Positions 47,013 to 59,720 are shown, counted from the first letter of the stretch. The stretch is 64,000 nt of DNA from Desmodus rotundus (GCF_022682495.2 NC_071391.1:127205896-127269895), one strand, 5' to 3'. Translations and numbers: made by a program. Notes: generated by a model from the letters alone, not told the origin.

Positions 47013-47990
47013 GTCTACAGAGTCTGATCCTTCCTTGCCTCCCTGGTGCCTCATTACCTCCACTCCTTCATCTTGTCTCCGGTCTTTTGTTTCTGCAACA
47101 CCAGACTACCCATCTATTCCTGTACGTGCCATATACTTTCATATGTGTAAGCCTGTGATTCTTAACCCGAACTGCTACTTGGGCAAGGGATTCAATACTG
47201 GGTCCAAGAGAATCTTCTCACCTCCTTGAAACCAGCCCATGGGGCCTCTGCATTTCATCTTTAAGAAATCCATGTTCCTGTGAATATCTAAAATCAGCTT
47301 CCAAATTATCAGAACAGTGAAAATCTGAGATTTTACCCAATTGCAAGGTAACAAGTTAGTCTGCCACAGTGTCATGGATACCGACAGAAGGATTTTATTG
47401 TTATAGCAGGGAGCATGAATAGCAACATATTTGCAAGAGTTTCTCTTGTCTGTTTAGGGTGATGCAGACAGATCCAGATGAATGCACGCACTCACAGTGA
47501 TTTGAAAACCTCGGAGAAGTAACTATGCCTGCCTTTGGCTCTGGGGAGAGACACTGTCTTTATCTTCCAGGTGGTATACTATTCAAACAACATTGAAATG
47601 ATAATCTGGAACAAAGGGTGATCAGTGTCTCATTCTCAAGATGTTCAGAAATGTGATAGAGCCACAGAGGATTCTCTCTCATCAGAGACCTTTATGTGAT
47701 TATTATATGGGGACTTTTTCTGTTAGTGTTTTTTGTAAGTACTGAAAAACTGCTGTTGATTTTACACTATTAAAATATTTGGTAACAATTTTTCTTTCTC
47801 TTATAAGTGACTAAGCATTTTTGTTTAAATCTCAAGGGACTTTTTTTCTCTTCAAAGTCCAATAGTTTTACTAGAATATTTCTTAATGCAGTTTGGAATG
47901 TCCCCAAGACCACCATAAGTTTCAATGACTCAATGAAAGAATTTACAAAACTTGGAAAAGCCCTTATACTCACAGCTTTGGTTTATTACA
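47013..47990. other. Intergenic, no confident element
   Basis: Non-coding. Short frames at 47035-47229 and 47770-48016 are unrecognised. Confidence 0.35.
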
Positions 47991-47994
47991 GCAA

Positions 47995-49090
47995 AAGGAT
48001 ATCAATTAAAATCTGAAAAATGTCAATGGAAGAACCATCCAAACCTGTAGGAATTTTTATGAGTTTATTTCAGCCAAACTGATGACAATTGCCAGGAAGC
48101 AAAACCTCAATGGATTGAGAAAATGCTCTGGAAAATGGCAGTTTTGCACATTATTTTATACATTACAATCAAAAGAGGAGGCATAAGGGGGTTACATGAA
48201 ATCTATCGGTGATAGATTAGGAAGGCAGGAGAAAGAAAAGTGGGGAAACCTCTGGGATTGGATAAAAAGTAAAATGATAGATATGTACTTCTTTTACATA
48301 AGTGGGTATAGGATAGTTAACAGTCAACAATTAACACAATAACAACCACGAGGGGATTTGTGGACGAGGCTGTGGTGCATGGTTGTGCCCAGGGGGTTCA
48401 GAAAAAGGGAAGTTACCTTGACATTACAAAAGTATGTCATCGTAGATGGAAAAAAAGACAATAGACAGGTTTAATTAACGATTGGCTTTTGTCAGGGAAG
48501 ATTCTTGCCTAGGACATGACTAGCCGCTCTAACTGCTTTTAGTTAAAAAGTTTCGATTTCAGACCATCCTACGTGGTGACTTTAAGTCTTTGAGTTTGTA
48601 AGGTTGCCACACAAGCCTCCCCCGAGCTTGTTAAGTTTAGTATGTGATCCCTTTTTGTCCACAAAAAACAAGAACAACAACAACAAAACAAAGTGGCACC
48701 TAAGGAAGGCAGAGAGGGAATGTGCTTGTGTGTCCTGTCAATGACACAGGGCAATACACATGGAGTACTGCTAAGCAGGACGGCTTACCAGGTCCTTGGT
48801 GTCCAGGGTTTTTATTGGAGATCAGTCATGTAGGCAAGGCCAATCTCTCACACAGGCTGATCTTATTTTCCATCTCCTTTAGAGGTCAAGCTGATAGCTC
48901 AAGGCCCAATGCGCCCACCACAAATTGTTATTATAGATGATCTGGCATGGCCAAAGGCCCGGGAAAACAAAGACACTTATCAGGCAGGATATTCCAAGGA
49001 CTTACAGGTTACCTCCCAGGAGCTAAGAAAAGGCAAAACCTTTCTTTGGTCAAGATTAACCCTATACTGCATACTTGTTAATGGTTCTTC
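47995..49090 (-). mobile_element. Possible ERVL-type LTR sequence, antisense
   Basis: 'tatgagtttatttcagccaa' (AATAAA on the minus strand), 'gcaaaacctcaatggattga' and 'aaatgctctggaaaatggca' resemble the R/U5 side of an old LTR. A second block, 48720-49075, with 'ggtttttattggagatcagt' and 'cttacaggttacctcccagg', looks like another LTR end. Family and boundaries are uncertain. Confidence 0.35.
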
Positions 49091-49385
49091 TGTTTTTCTT
49101 TTTTCCCGTGCACACAGTGTTTCAATTAAATATGTAGATTTAATTTTATTTCAAGAAAATATTCTAAAATTATATATTTTTATAAACGTCCTGTTTTGTT
49201 GGTTTTCTTTTTAAGGGGCTTCTATTGTACATATATTATATTTTCTTAGCCTATATTATTTTTCTCTTGAATCCTTCATGTCTGTTTTTAAAATTTCCAT
49301 CTGATTTGAAATATTTTCCTTTCCACCTTCTTTATTTTCTAACCCATCACCCATTATGTTTATTGGCCTCTAGTCCTTCTAGTTT
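49091..49385 (-). mobile_element. AT-rich L1-like sequence, antisense (left part)
   Basis: 'atttccatctgatttgaaat' and 'attttcctttccaccttctt' have the look of reversed old L1. Similar AT-rich text resumes after the LTR at about 50.8 kb, suggesting the LTR inserted into it. Confidence 0.3.
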
Positions 49386-49929
49386 AGCCTTCATGATACT
49401 AGAGACAGCCTGTCTGGTCCACAGGGAAGAGGCTGAGGGTGGGGAACAGGTGGGGCCATCAGGGGAGATGGAGCTGGACCATGGGAATGAGACCTGAGAG
49501 GTGCTTGTGCACCGAGCCACACTCCTTGGGGATGGCGGTCAGAGATTCAAGCACTAAGCATGGCGTACAGCCAGTCAATGCCTTTGAGAGCTGCCTGGGG
49601 CCATGGCAAGGATATTGAGTTTCACAGCACTTCTCTAGAACTGTGAAGTCGTGTTGAACGGAACACATGTCTTGCATACACTCTGCCCCTGGTGCGAGGT
49701 CCTGCTCCTGGCTGTGGATGCCCCACCCCTCCTGCTGAGGCCACCTTTGGCGCTGCCTGAGAGGCTGTGCAGGGTTTCCAGGGGCCCTTTAATTAGGCTT
49801 TTGGTTTGGTTACTCTCTCTGGTGGGCCCCAAGTGTGGGCAATTTGCTTCACATGGGGACTAGAGCATGGGAGTTGTGGAGTTGACACAGTGCCATGGGA
49901 GTCCCCGCCTCTGGCCATGATTACAGCAG

Positions 49930-50792
49930 GGGGAGGTTCTTACACTGAGCATGTGCAAGGTTAGCAAGATAATTGGATAGAGGAGAAAAACCCTCCTATA
50001 CCCTTCTGGTACCAGATTGAGGGTGGGAGTAGGGGAAGGCAGGCCATTCACAATAGGTTAAAGTGGTCACAGGAGGAGGTGCTGGACCAAAGAGGCCTGT
50101 TAGTTGAGACTGGGGGAAAAAAGGATTGGTTGGGAAGTGGATCCACCCAAAGTGCTCAAGCATTTAGAAAGTTAATTGGTCATTCTGAGGAAGTGCCTGG
50201 TCTGTCTCACACCTGAAACTAATATAAACTCAGGGGAACCAAGAAACTCTCTGGCTTATTGCTCACTGCTTGGGACCTGCACTCAGATGGTGCACTGGCC
50301 TGTCCTCTCCATGGGCCATATGACCTTAGCAGTCTCCAGGACAGAGTCTCTCTATCTTTCCTGGTGGAGCATTTGCCTGTGCATTTGCACACTCTCCGGC
50401 CCAGGAGCATTGGACCTTGTGGCCCTAGAAGCTGCATGACCAATGGCAGCTCTGGCTCCATACACAGCCTCCAGTAGGGAGTCTGAAGCTAGACAACAGC
50501 TGGGAAGAAGCCAAGCTATCTGGATGACCAATTAGCTGCCTTGGGCTCCAAATGATGGTACTTTTAAAATGAAGCAGGAACTCTGGGCATTGCCTTTTGT
50601 TTTGCTCTTACTGAGGACAGCTGGGTTTTGTCTGGGTTTTGCAGAGCAGATGAGCTTTGACGTGGGGAGTCCCTCATTCTCCCATATCCTTCGGCATCTG
50701 AATAAAATCCTCTTTCTTTTCTTACTAGCCTCTGCCTCTAGGGTTTGCCTTTTGATGATGGCAGACAGCCAAGCCCCATTTTGCTCAGTACC
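49930..50792 (+). mobile_element. LTR of unassigned ERV family, sense (copy 2)
   Basis: It carries AATAAA at 50701-50706, 86 bases before the end in 'ttttgctcagta', and then AT-rich flank. It aligns by eye to the reverse complement of 45238-45990: 'gatggtacttttaaaatgaa', 'gaggagaaaaaccctcctat', 'agcctctgcctctagggttt' and the segment around 'ctgaagctagacaacagctg'. Open frames inside (50176-50823) have no viral protein character. The 5' boundary may lie further left, to about 49390. Confidence 0.6.
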
Positions 50793-51900
50793 TTTCATTT
50801 CTGAAATAATTTTTAATTTCTAATTATTTCTAAGTTTTTTAAATTATCCTTTTCCTAATAACCTTATCTAAATTTTTCTAGTTCTCATATATGTAGTTTT
50901 TCAAAACATCTATAATTTTCTGTATATCTTTTAGCTCATTTTGAAATATTGGATTATTCTTTTATTGTTATATGGGCATGACTTTCTTGCATATCTTCAT
51001 TTTATATAGGGATATTGTTCTCCTTTTTTTTTTGTTCCCCTGTACTGATCTTGTTTGGGATTCATTCATGATCCTCTTTTGTTGTGTTTTAAATACAGTG
51101 AACTTTTCTGTATATTCATTGGGAAGGTGGCTGGTTAAATGTCCCACCTTCAGAACTCTAGAGCCCTCTCTTGTGTTGTTTTTGAAATGTGGGCTCTTGA
51201 TTCCAAGGTCTATCAACTCGCTTTTTCTTCTTAACATTTATGTAGACATTTTCTTTTCACTATTCTTCCTATTCTACTTAATTTGGATTCTATACTCAGC
51301 AATTTCTGCTCAGAATTTTTTTTTCTTCAAGGGTCTTCAGTTATAGTTCAGAGTCCTTAGGCTTCTGACCTCTCCAGCATCACTTGACTATATTACTACT
51401 GTCCCGTGGGATTCACCCAAGATTTGGAGTTTGCAAAACTTTCTCCAGTTTAGACAATATTCTTATATTAAGTTGCTGACATTGCTAGTAAGTATCCATA
51501 GGTTATTCTGAGTGCTCGTGAACTCAGATATCAGGAGGTTTTTTTTCTTTCTCTCTACTTACTCTGTACAGTTGCTATTATATGAGTCCTCTCATTAGTA
51601 ATTAGAACTCGCTTGTATTTTGGGGTTCCTGGTGATATCTTGTTCCCTTATCTTGTGGTAGAAGTGGTCTGTAGATTTTCGGTTATGTAGTTCATGTGTG
51701 CGTTTCTGTGGGGGGATTTGAGGTGACCGAATGCGTGTGATGCTGTTGTAGCCGTCTTCCCAGAGTCCTGTCATTTCCTTCTTTCCCTGCTTTAATCCTA
51801 TGCGAGATGACCATTCATAATTTTTATTGTCTCATATTTGTAGTCAACCTCAACATCTTGCTTGAAACATATCTTATTTACCTTTTTTCTCTTTTCTAGT
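50793..51900 (-). mobile_element. AT-rich L1-like sequence, antisense (right part)
   Basis: 'atcttttagctcattttgaa', 'gatcctcttttgttgtgttt' and later balanced sequence ('ccagcatcacttgactatat', 'tctggtggagaagtgg'-like parts) resemble the reversed 5' region of an old L1. The family is not certain. Confidence 0.3.
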
Positions 51901-52904
51901 TTCTAACCCAGACACCTCTCCCAGAATATGGACATTTTTAAAGTACTATAATACATCATACTCGATAAGATCTCAATTCACTGAAATTCAACACTTTATG
52001 TTATTATTCATTTTGTACTTAAACCTTCTCTTTTAGAAATGAGTTGAGTAGTCTCCTATAATGTATTTTACTACCTTCCAATGAAGGCTAAAATGCAATC
52101 TAATGCCAATGACAGAAGAAATGCCAAGTTACTCTATGGTATATATTAGTGTCTTTAGCTATTTGTTAAGGTAATGAATGCCTAAGTCACCTTCAGAAGA
52201 AAGTTGATACTGAGGAACGTCGTGTTTCCTGGCTGGTTGTCCGGCTGTTACAATCCATCTTGTATGTACAAGCATGCAGATCCTGTCAAGCTTCGTTGGT
52301 ATCTTGAAGATGAAAGTACTTAGTATTTACATCATAAAGGCCCCTTTGAAAACACAAGGTGATGGAATAGGATGGTGTTACATTATAAGAATCTCTGAAA
52401 ATGCATTATATCCAGTGGATCAGATTATCCATTCTGACTCAGACGAGACTTCACTAGAAGTATGACTTGTTTGAATATTGCATTGGCTTTCTGTGCTACT
52501 GTAGTTAGTTGGTCAGAAGTCTGGGTGGGTATGACTAGATCTCCTGATGAGGTTCAATAAGGCCGGACTCAAGCTGTTGGCGGGTCTGTATTCTTTACTG
52601 GTGGCTCTGATGAAGAATTTACTTCCAAGCTCATTCAGATTGTTTTCTGAATTTAGTTTCTTGCAATTATAGAACTGACATTCCTGTGTCTTTGCCAATT
52701 GTTGGCCAGGACCTGGTATTTGCTCCTAGAGGCTGCCTGCATTCCTTTTCGTGCTTTCCAAGGAGCCCCACACATGGCAGATGGAGTTCTTTCATGTTTC
52801 TAATGCCTCGACTTTCCCTTTTGCCACTTCTAGTTTTCTTCCAGCAAGGGAAATTTCTCTTATGAACTTTTAAGGGCTCATCTGATTAGATATGGCCACC
52901 GAGG
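51901..52904. other. Intergenic, no confident element
   Basis: Non-coding unique sequence. Frames at 52274-52465 and 52513-52698 are unrecognised. Confidence 0.35.
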
Positions 52905-53030
52905 TAATCCAGAAAAATTTTCCTACTTTAAGGTTAGTAACCTTAATTACGTTTGCAAAGTTCCCCTTACCATGTAATAGATCATATTCACAGATTCCAG
53001 CAATTAGTGTGTGGATATGTTTGGAGTGCC
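52905..53030 (-). mobile_element. MLT1 LTR fragment, antisense
   Basis: 'ccttaattacgtttgcaaag', 'ttccccttaccatgtaatag' and 'catattcacagattccagca' match the reversed 5' part of MLT1 ('taatcacatctgcaaagtcccttttgccatgtaaggtaacatattcacagg'). Confidence 0.6.
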
Positions 53031-53379
53031 ATTATGTTTATTACAAATATTGTTACTATTTTATTTATCGATGCCTGGAAAACATATTAGGTTAATAGGA
53101 GTAATTAAACAATAACATGAAAATACCTCGTCTACTTATCATGGAATAAGGATCTCTACATTACCTCCTTCATAACTCTCATGAACTCTCCATCCCAGAC
53201 TTCTTTCTCTTATACTGAAGAGATTATTAGTAGTTATGACTATAGGTAACAGGGTAAATCTACAGAAGCCTTCGGTTGGCCAATGGTGATCTCAGAGGCC
53301 AGAGACAACTCTAGAAATATAGTTTCCTTACAAAACTTCTTTCATCTCTGTTACCACAAGGATGGCATAAGGGAATCTT
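53031..53379. other. Intergenic, no recognisable element
   Basis: Short unique interval. Confidence 0.35.
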
Positions 53380-53590
53380 CTGGCAAATGCCCTTAATATT
53401 TACCAGGCTATTTGATTAGCTCTCTACAAACATATCAAATTTGACATTCACAAAAACTTACTGAGGTAGATATTATTTCCCTCAGATTGTGATAAGGACA
53501 CATTAAAAGAGTTTGGTGATATTCCCAAAGCTCGTCGGTGCCAGTGCTAAGGTTTTAAAAAGCCAGGTGCAAAGCCTGTGCTGTTTAGGA
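53380..53590 (+). mobile_element. MIR SINE
   Basis: 'cttactgaggtagatattat', 'ttccctcagattgtgataag' and 'tattcccaaagctcgtcggt' follow MIR in sense. It is diverged. Confidence 0.5.
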
Positions 53591-53618
53591 AAAAAAGTAT
53601 TTATTTTTATTAAAATTA

Positions 53619-53907
53619 TATATGAAGATATTTTATTTGTATTTTTTTAGAAATTATATTACATTTATTTTTATTTTTTTAAAGATTTTGCTTTTATATT
53701 TTATTTTTAGAGAGAGGGGAAGGGAGGGAGAAAGAGAAGGAGAGAAATATCAATATGTGGTTGCCTCTCACGCGCCCCCAACCGGGACCTGGACGGCAAC
53801 CCAGGCATGTGCACTGACTGGGAATTGAACTGACAACCTTTTGGTTCGTAGGCCAGCACTCAATCCACTGAGCCACACCAGCCAGGGCTATATATAAAGA
53901 TATTTTA
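53619..53907 (-). mobile_element. VES SINE, antisense, with target-site duplication
   Basis: The minus-strand reading starts 'gccctggctggtgtggctca' at 53888 and contains a tRNA-like A box ('tggctcagtggattgagtgc') and B-box region ('ggttgtcagttcaattccca'). It then runs through 'gcaaccacatattgatattt' and a CT-rich region to an A/T-rich tail. The duplication is 'tatatgaagatatttta' (53619-53635) against 'tatataaagatatttta' (53891-53907), with one mismatch. This is the youngest-looking SINE here. Confidence 0.92.
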
Positions 53908-53909
53908 AA

Positions 53910-55075
53910 GAGTTATTATACAAGGCTTGTTACCAAATATTGCAGTCTTTTCCTCATATCACTCCCATTTTCATCTCTGAAAGACAACTGCCTTCAATTA
54001 TTTTATCGCTTTGGTTACCTCCATAGCTCTATACAACGTGTGTATACTACTGTTCCTTGATCTTCCAGATTTATTATTTATATATTAATTCTCCCTTTGG
54101 AAGATGAAGATTTAACTCTCTCTTCTGCCTTACCTCACTCCTTTTTAAAAATTTCTCTCTTTTTTAAATCTTGTCACTTTGCACACCTTTTGGGGTAACT
54201 TCTTTAACTTTTTCTTCTACCTTCTCTATTAAAAATTTTAATGTATGCTACCATAGTTTTAATTTATAGAAGTTCTTTTCACCTGAATGTTCCTTTTGTT
54301 TAGCATAGTGTTCTCAGCTCTCTGAGGATATGTATGATGTATTTGTATTTTATTATTTCCCCTCCATCCCAAGTTGCTTTTCTCTGTTTTGGTTTTTGCT
54401 CTTCAAGTTTATGGGAATCACCAGTGTTGTAGGTCAGTCCTTTTCTTTAGAGCTGGTCAGATTTCTAAGAGTAATTGCATCCTTAGGACTTGGCAATGAA
54501 AGAGCTCCTGGTTGCTGTTTGTAGTGCGCAGCATAGGGTTCTACATGTAGGCTTTTATATTTGCTCTTTCCTTGGTATCACATTCCTATTCTTACCAGTG
54601 CTTTCTGCCCTCCAAATCAGACACACTCTGCTTTTTACTCTTCCTTTGGAGAATAAGTCTCTAGTCTTCTGATGGGGTGGAAACCTTCATTAAATCAGAG
54701 CAATGATCTTGGGGTTCAGTGGCTCTGTAACACACTTTGAACCAATTCTCTCATTTGGAGCCCCATACACATCCCTGCTTCCAGAGGTGACAGGTGACGC
54801 CCCTTTGTAAGCCTTGGGGAGGGCTATGCAGGATGGTCTAAGTTGCCTCTCAGCTTTCTCTCTTTCATTTAAGAGTCATCTTTTTGGGTTTGCTCTTGTG
54901 TATCTGCTTGCCAGATTTCCCAGTGTTACCTCTTCTCCTTGGCTTTATGAGATTATATCTCTTAAATGTTGCTTTTCTATCATTTTAGTAGGTCTTGAAA
55001 GGGAGCAAAGGCAAACACTTGTGCTCACTCTGCCATCTGCCATTTTTCACTGGCACCTGAGCCAATCATGTTATT
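53910..55075 (-). mobile_element. Old L1/HAL1-like sequence, antisense (probable)
   Basis: 'gtaacttctttaactttttc', 'agttcttttcacctgaatgt', 'gtttatgggaatcaccagtg' and 'gtgctcactctgccatctgc' give the impression of reversed old L1. No coding remains. The boundaries are guesses. Confidence 0.3.
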
Positions 55076-57185
55076 GATCCAGGCGTGTTGTCCTTTCAGG
55101 CCCTACTCAGTGGACATTGGCAGTTTGAATTGTTAATTCAGATGAGCAAATAAGAATCCAGGGTAAGAGCAACATGAAAGGCCCTTCCTTCAGGGCCTTG
55201 TAGAATACACTGGTGTTGAGGACCGATTTTCAGACACAACTGTCGATACACGCACTTCCTTAACATCCGCCTTCAGAAACAGCTGTTATGCTGCCATTTA
55301 ACTCAGCTTAACAAAGGCTCATACAGGGAGTGTGGAAATTGCAGTTGAATGTTCTATTGGCTCGTTGAGGAACAGGTCCGGAGACATGACTTTCTAATTG
55401 TGTCCCTTCAAGAAAAAAGAAATCCAATTACCTGTATAAACCCAAGTGTTAAAGCAAGACATCCAGATTTTTCTCTCCTCAGCAGTGACCATGCCATTGA
55501 CAAGTTTGCAGGGATTCTGAAGGCAGGTAGAAATAAATCTACTACAATAATAGGTGGCAGTCAGTGGCTTGATGAGAGAATCCTCTTCAGTCTGTACTTC
55601 TGCTTGAGCTGACCAGTGATTTGATAACCACTTACTAAACACTAGCTTCAGGCCAGGTAGAGTGTGAGGCCCATGGCACTGGAACTGAAGAGAGATGGGG
55701 GGTAGTACCTACCACAGTGCTCAGAACATCTTTGCCCTCAGTAAGTATCTATTGGAATGAAAATACGGGTATTGCTGTCAAGTAGCATGCTCTCTAGATA
55801 GGGGGAAAGGCAACATGCGAAAAGAACATAAGAGAAACAAAGCTTTAGGCTGGTTTGAAAGCTAGAGCAATAATCAGGTGAAAAGTAATTGCTAACCCAA
55901 CTCTCTTCCCGTGTGTGCCTGAAACACTTAACCAAATTGAGGAGACAGTAATTGCATGATCACATCTAATTAATGTAAACTAGTGAAGACATTGAATATT
56001 GTGTGGTGTGGCTAGAGATGTAAGGGTTGCATATTTAGGGTCCAAAATAATTCTATGAAGGAATAAGGGCAAGGGAAATATCTGGATTCTAAAGCACTCA
56101 TCTCTAACTGTCACATTTTTACTTCTGTTTCTCAATGAAATGGGAATATAAGTCTGCACATACCAGCCTAGTAAATATTGTATATAAGGAACTTTTGAAT
56201 AAATTGTTTTGACTAGATTATCTAAATTGTTCAGTCAAAAACCCCTCTTACCACAGGTTTGAGTGACATTTTAAAATCCAGAATTCCTCAGTTTCAAATG
56301 TGATAAAATTGATGTATTCATCCAGTTATCTTGTTATCATATGAATACAGTGATAATCTGGGGCTTAATTTGTAAAAATAGTATAAGACACTGAAGGAAT
56401 TTGTACCAAGTTTCCTGTTATGATAACTTTAGTCTTAAAAAATATATGCTGTTACTCAAGGGGAAATATTGAAAGTGTTTGGATCTGTACGGCAGATACA
56501 GTGTACTGGCACTTAGCCATACACCCACTTTTCTACTGCTTGTACGTTTCCCTAGACCCCTTCCCGTTGGGCTGATGGGAGGTCCTGTGCCTAGGGGATC
56601 TTCATGGAATATCAGAAGACAGGAGGGCAGCAGGAGCCATTCTGCTTCAGCTGCACCTTAGGCAGAAGAACCAGCAGTGCTAGCGGTAGGGGCGTGGCCC
56701 TGGGTCCGCACCCTCTGTGGCACTAGAAGCCAGGGGTCATTCCTTAGGTTCTCGCAATGGCACCAGCAGCTTCTTGATCTCTGGTCGATGTCACCTTCCC
56801 TGTTTTGCTCCCGGGAAAGTTCCAACCCTTAGTTTCTAATTTCTTGCATCAAATCTCTCTCCCCAATAGGCTATGTAGAATGGTTTCTGTGTACCTCCTG
56901 GGGCACTGGCTGCTAAAGAACAGAATTTTTTAAAAGTAAAATCAGGATTTTTTTATGCCTTTTGGGAAAATATTCTATAACTTCTGGATCTTGCCTGATG
57001 TTCTGGTTTCTCTACCTCTTGGCTTTCTGAGGAAATTGATTTAGTCTTATTTGAAGGTCATATAAGTAACTATATAGATATTATTTTCATGTAACAAAAT
57101 AGTCTTTAACTTTGTTTGACATTATGTGAATATACTATAGGTTATCTACCCTTCTATTGTATGTTATCTATTTAAATGTTCTTGA
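55076..57185. other. Intergenic; possible LTR at 56480-56930
   Basis: Mostly unique. The 3' end of the block 56480-56930 ('ttcttgcatcaaatctctct', 'aggctatgtagaatggtttc', 'tgtgtacctcctggggcact') looks like the polyadenylation end of an old LTR in sense. No gene was seen. Confidence 0.35.
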
Positions 57186-57189
57186 ATTA

Positions 57190-57680
57190 GTTATCTATTG
57201 TAGCATCACAAATTATCCCAAGACTTAGCACCTTAAAATAACTTTTATTAACTCATAGTTTCCGTAGGTCAGGAATCTGGTGTGGCTTAGCTGAGACAGA
57301 TGTCTCAGGGTCTCTCTCAAGTCTCAGTCAAGGTAGCGGCAGGTGGTGTTGATTCATTTGATGGCTCAACGAGTGGAGGGTCTGTTTCCAACATGTGGTT
57401 GTTGACGTGATTCAGTTCCTCATGGGCTGTTTAACTGAAGGCCCAAGCTCTCCGCTGGTCGTTCCCTGGAAGCTGCCCACAGTACCTTGCCATGGCGTTG
57501 GTTTCTCAGCGTGGTATGGTGGCTATCTTTGTCACAGAAAACAGGAAAGAAGAGGGAGAGAGAGTGGGGTGTGCTATATCCAGCACCCCCCACCACAAGG
57601 GCGGAGGGATTACACAAGCATGTGAATACAAGGAAGTGGGATTCTTGGGAGCCATTTTAGCAAGTGCCAACCATGTATTT
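57190..57680 (-). mobile_element. MLT1-type LTR, antisense
   Basis: It starts 'ttagttatctattgtagcat' and 'cacaaattatcccaagactt', then 'ccttaaaataacttttatta', 'gtttccgtaggtcaggaatc', 'tggtgtggcttagctgagac' and, at the far end, 'gggattcttgggagccattt'. This is a near complete reversed MLT1 LTR. Confidence 0.65.
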
Positions 57681-58860
57681 CCCTAAAGAAACAGTATATT
57701 TCTTGATTTGATAAAAGCTGTGCTTGGTAGTATAGATAGCCTAATTATTTAGCTTTAGTGACTATACATATAAACTTAAAAGCAGTAGCAACAGGCAGCC
57801 AAACAAATTAACTACCTCCTTTTCCACCCTAGGATATACATTTATTTCTTGAGATTCCAATTAATACATTATTAGCTTTTATTTTTATATTGTGTATAAT
57901 CACCAAATGAGTCACCTTAGCTATTAGGAGTTTACCTGAGAGATTTTCTTTACTTACAAAGAGAAGTTTAGGATCTGCGGGTCAGCCTGCACCCTGGAAT
58001 CATCCTGTGATGGCCGCAGACAAGGGAAACGTGCCCCCTGCAGACTGCCCGATGAACCGATCCCCGTTTCCAGTGGGTGTGAAAATGTCTGCTTTTAATG
58101 GGGTCTTTCAAAATTGCATCGTGCTTGCACTTCAGTCTCTTCCCTAAATCCTGATAAATAACAAAGTGCTCTCTTTGGGTAGGGGCAGGTTTCCGCTGTT
58201 AAAGGTGTTCGTACAGCAACCCCGTGCTATCTCTTACAAATCCTGCCAATGCTTTTATCATTTCAGATCTAAAAAGAGCTTAAAGTGCCTTCGTTAAATC
58301 CCTCTCTATAAAAAATAGAAAAAATCCTTCAATAAGTCAGAATGAGATGCCACTATATAAAGACACAGCAGTAACATTATTTTCCATGAAGGAAATGAGC
58401 TATGCCGGACCATATTAAGACATTTGAAGAAGAAAGTTTTTATAAATCTGAGCTATCAGAGATATCAGCATATAAGTTTTAATGTGCACATAAAATATTT
58501 GGTGCAAGGGTTTGCTTTGTTTTGCATGAAGGCAGAGACAGCATTGTTCATGTGGTGGTGAGAGTTGAAGAGCAGTAGCAAAACCACACCCTGGACAAAC
58601 TACTTCCAGTTTGGCTGTGATGCCTGCTGGTCTATTATTTAAGAGCCATTCCTATGGATGAACTTATTAACTCCTTTACAAATGCAAATGCCTTTGGAAA
58701 GGAAAACATGTAAGTAAGTAATTTTCAGAACCCAGTAATATTTAGCAAATTAATCAAATTCTTTCCTTTGGACTGTTGATAAATGGCAGGAGGTGTTGCA
58801 AAGGAGAATGAGGATCCCAGGGCAGTTAGGTCATTAGAGAAGCAGAGGGAACTCTGGAGA
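57681..58860. other. Intergenic, non-repetitive, CpG-bearing block
   Basis: No repeat was recognised. 57960-58320 has balanced composition with several CpGs in AT-rich surroundings and is flagged as a possible conserved non-coding element. Confidence 0.35.
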
Positions 58861-58864
58861 AGGG

Positions 58865-59045
58865 TGAGAAAACCCCATGTATCAGGCATTTACTTGTTTG
58901 CTATATTCTGTGTAAAGTATGACTAATGCAATGTGTGAGCCGATGTCCACATCTTCCCTGTAGCGCTAGAAGGGGCAGAGTTGAGATTCAGGCTCGGCTG
59001 CGTCTGACGCCAAAGGCAGTGCTCTTTTCATCCCACTTTTTCTGA
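58865..59045 (+). mobile_element. MIR SINE
   Basis: 'catgtatcaggcatttactt', 'ggggcagagttgagattcag' and 'gccaaaggcagtgctctttt' follow MIR in sense. The middle is diverged. Confidence 0.45.
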
Positions 59046-59595
59046 ATAATTCCAAAAGTTTAGGTGGGAAGCCCCAGAGTTAGAATTGGCAACATATTTT
59101 CTTAAATATATTTATGGTGAAATAGAGAATGAGAGAGCCATCCTACAGAGAAATGAAGCCTGCTACTACTATCTTTAGAGAGATCATGTTTGGATCAGTC
59201 TCTCTTTCCCAAGGAAATTGTCTGGTTATCTTAGAATTTCTGTCTTACATGCTCCGGGCCATTTGGCGTAGTGGCTTAAGAGAACTGTGAGGGACTGCAT
59301 TTGCTTGTATGTCTTTTTTCTTTCCTGCATATGCTATACTTAGCTGTATACTCAGAGATGGAAGTAAATGATAATTGATGCTCATATTAATAACTGTGAA
59401 ACATCAAGGTATGTCAAATTGTGTTCAATGGCCTATTATAAGACAAAAATATGCAGCCCATATTTCAGGAAGGTTTTTAATATATATATTTTTCTAAATG
59501 TTAGTGCCTAATTCCATTAATGTCTACTCATTCCTTGATATATTAGTTAATTTTTTAAAATGTCTAAGAGGTGTTTGGCGTGATTTTTGTCCTCA
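59046..59595. other. Intergenic, no recognisable element
   Basis: AT-rich unique sequence. Confidence 0.35.
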
Positions 59596-59599
59596 AGCA

Positions 59600-59720
59600 T
59601 TTCTACTCTTGTTCATTCAGTAAATATTCATTAAGCACCTACTGGATGGTGGGCAGAGGTCTAGAGACTAGAGATAAAGCAGTGAACAGAGTCACATAGA
59701 ACTAGAAGACGAAAAGACAT
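59600..59720 (+). mobile_element. L2-like fragment
   Basis: 'gttcattcagtaaatattca', 'ttaagcacctactggatggt' and 'gagataaagcagtgaacaga' match the L2-type 'attcattcaacaaatatttattgagcacctac...gcagtgaacaaa' text. Confidence 0.6.

Noticed and set aside
50176..50823. Open frames inside the plus-strand LTR
   Set aside because: LTR sequence with no retroviral protein motif. The frames are incidental.
53760..53888. tRNA-like sequence
   Set aside because: It is the head of a VES SINE, not a tRNA gene. There is no complete cloverleaf with matching acceptor stem.
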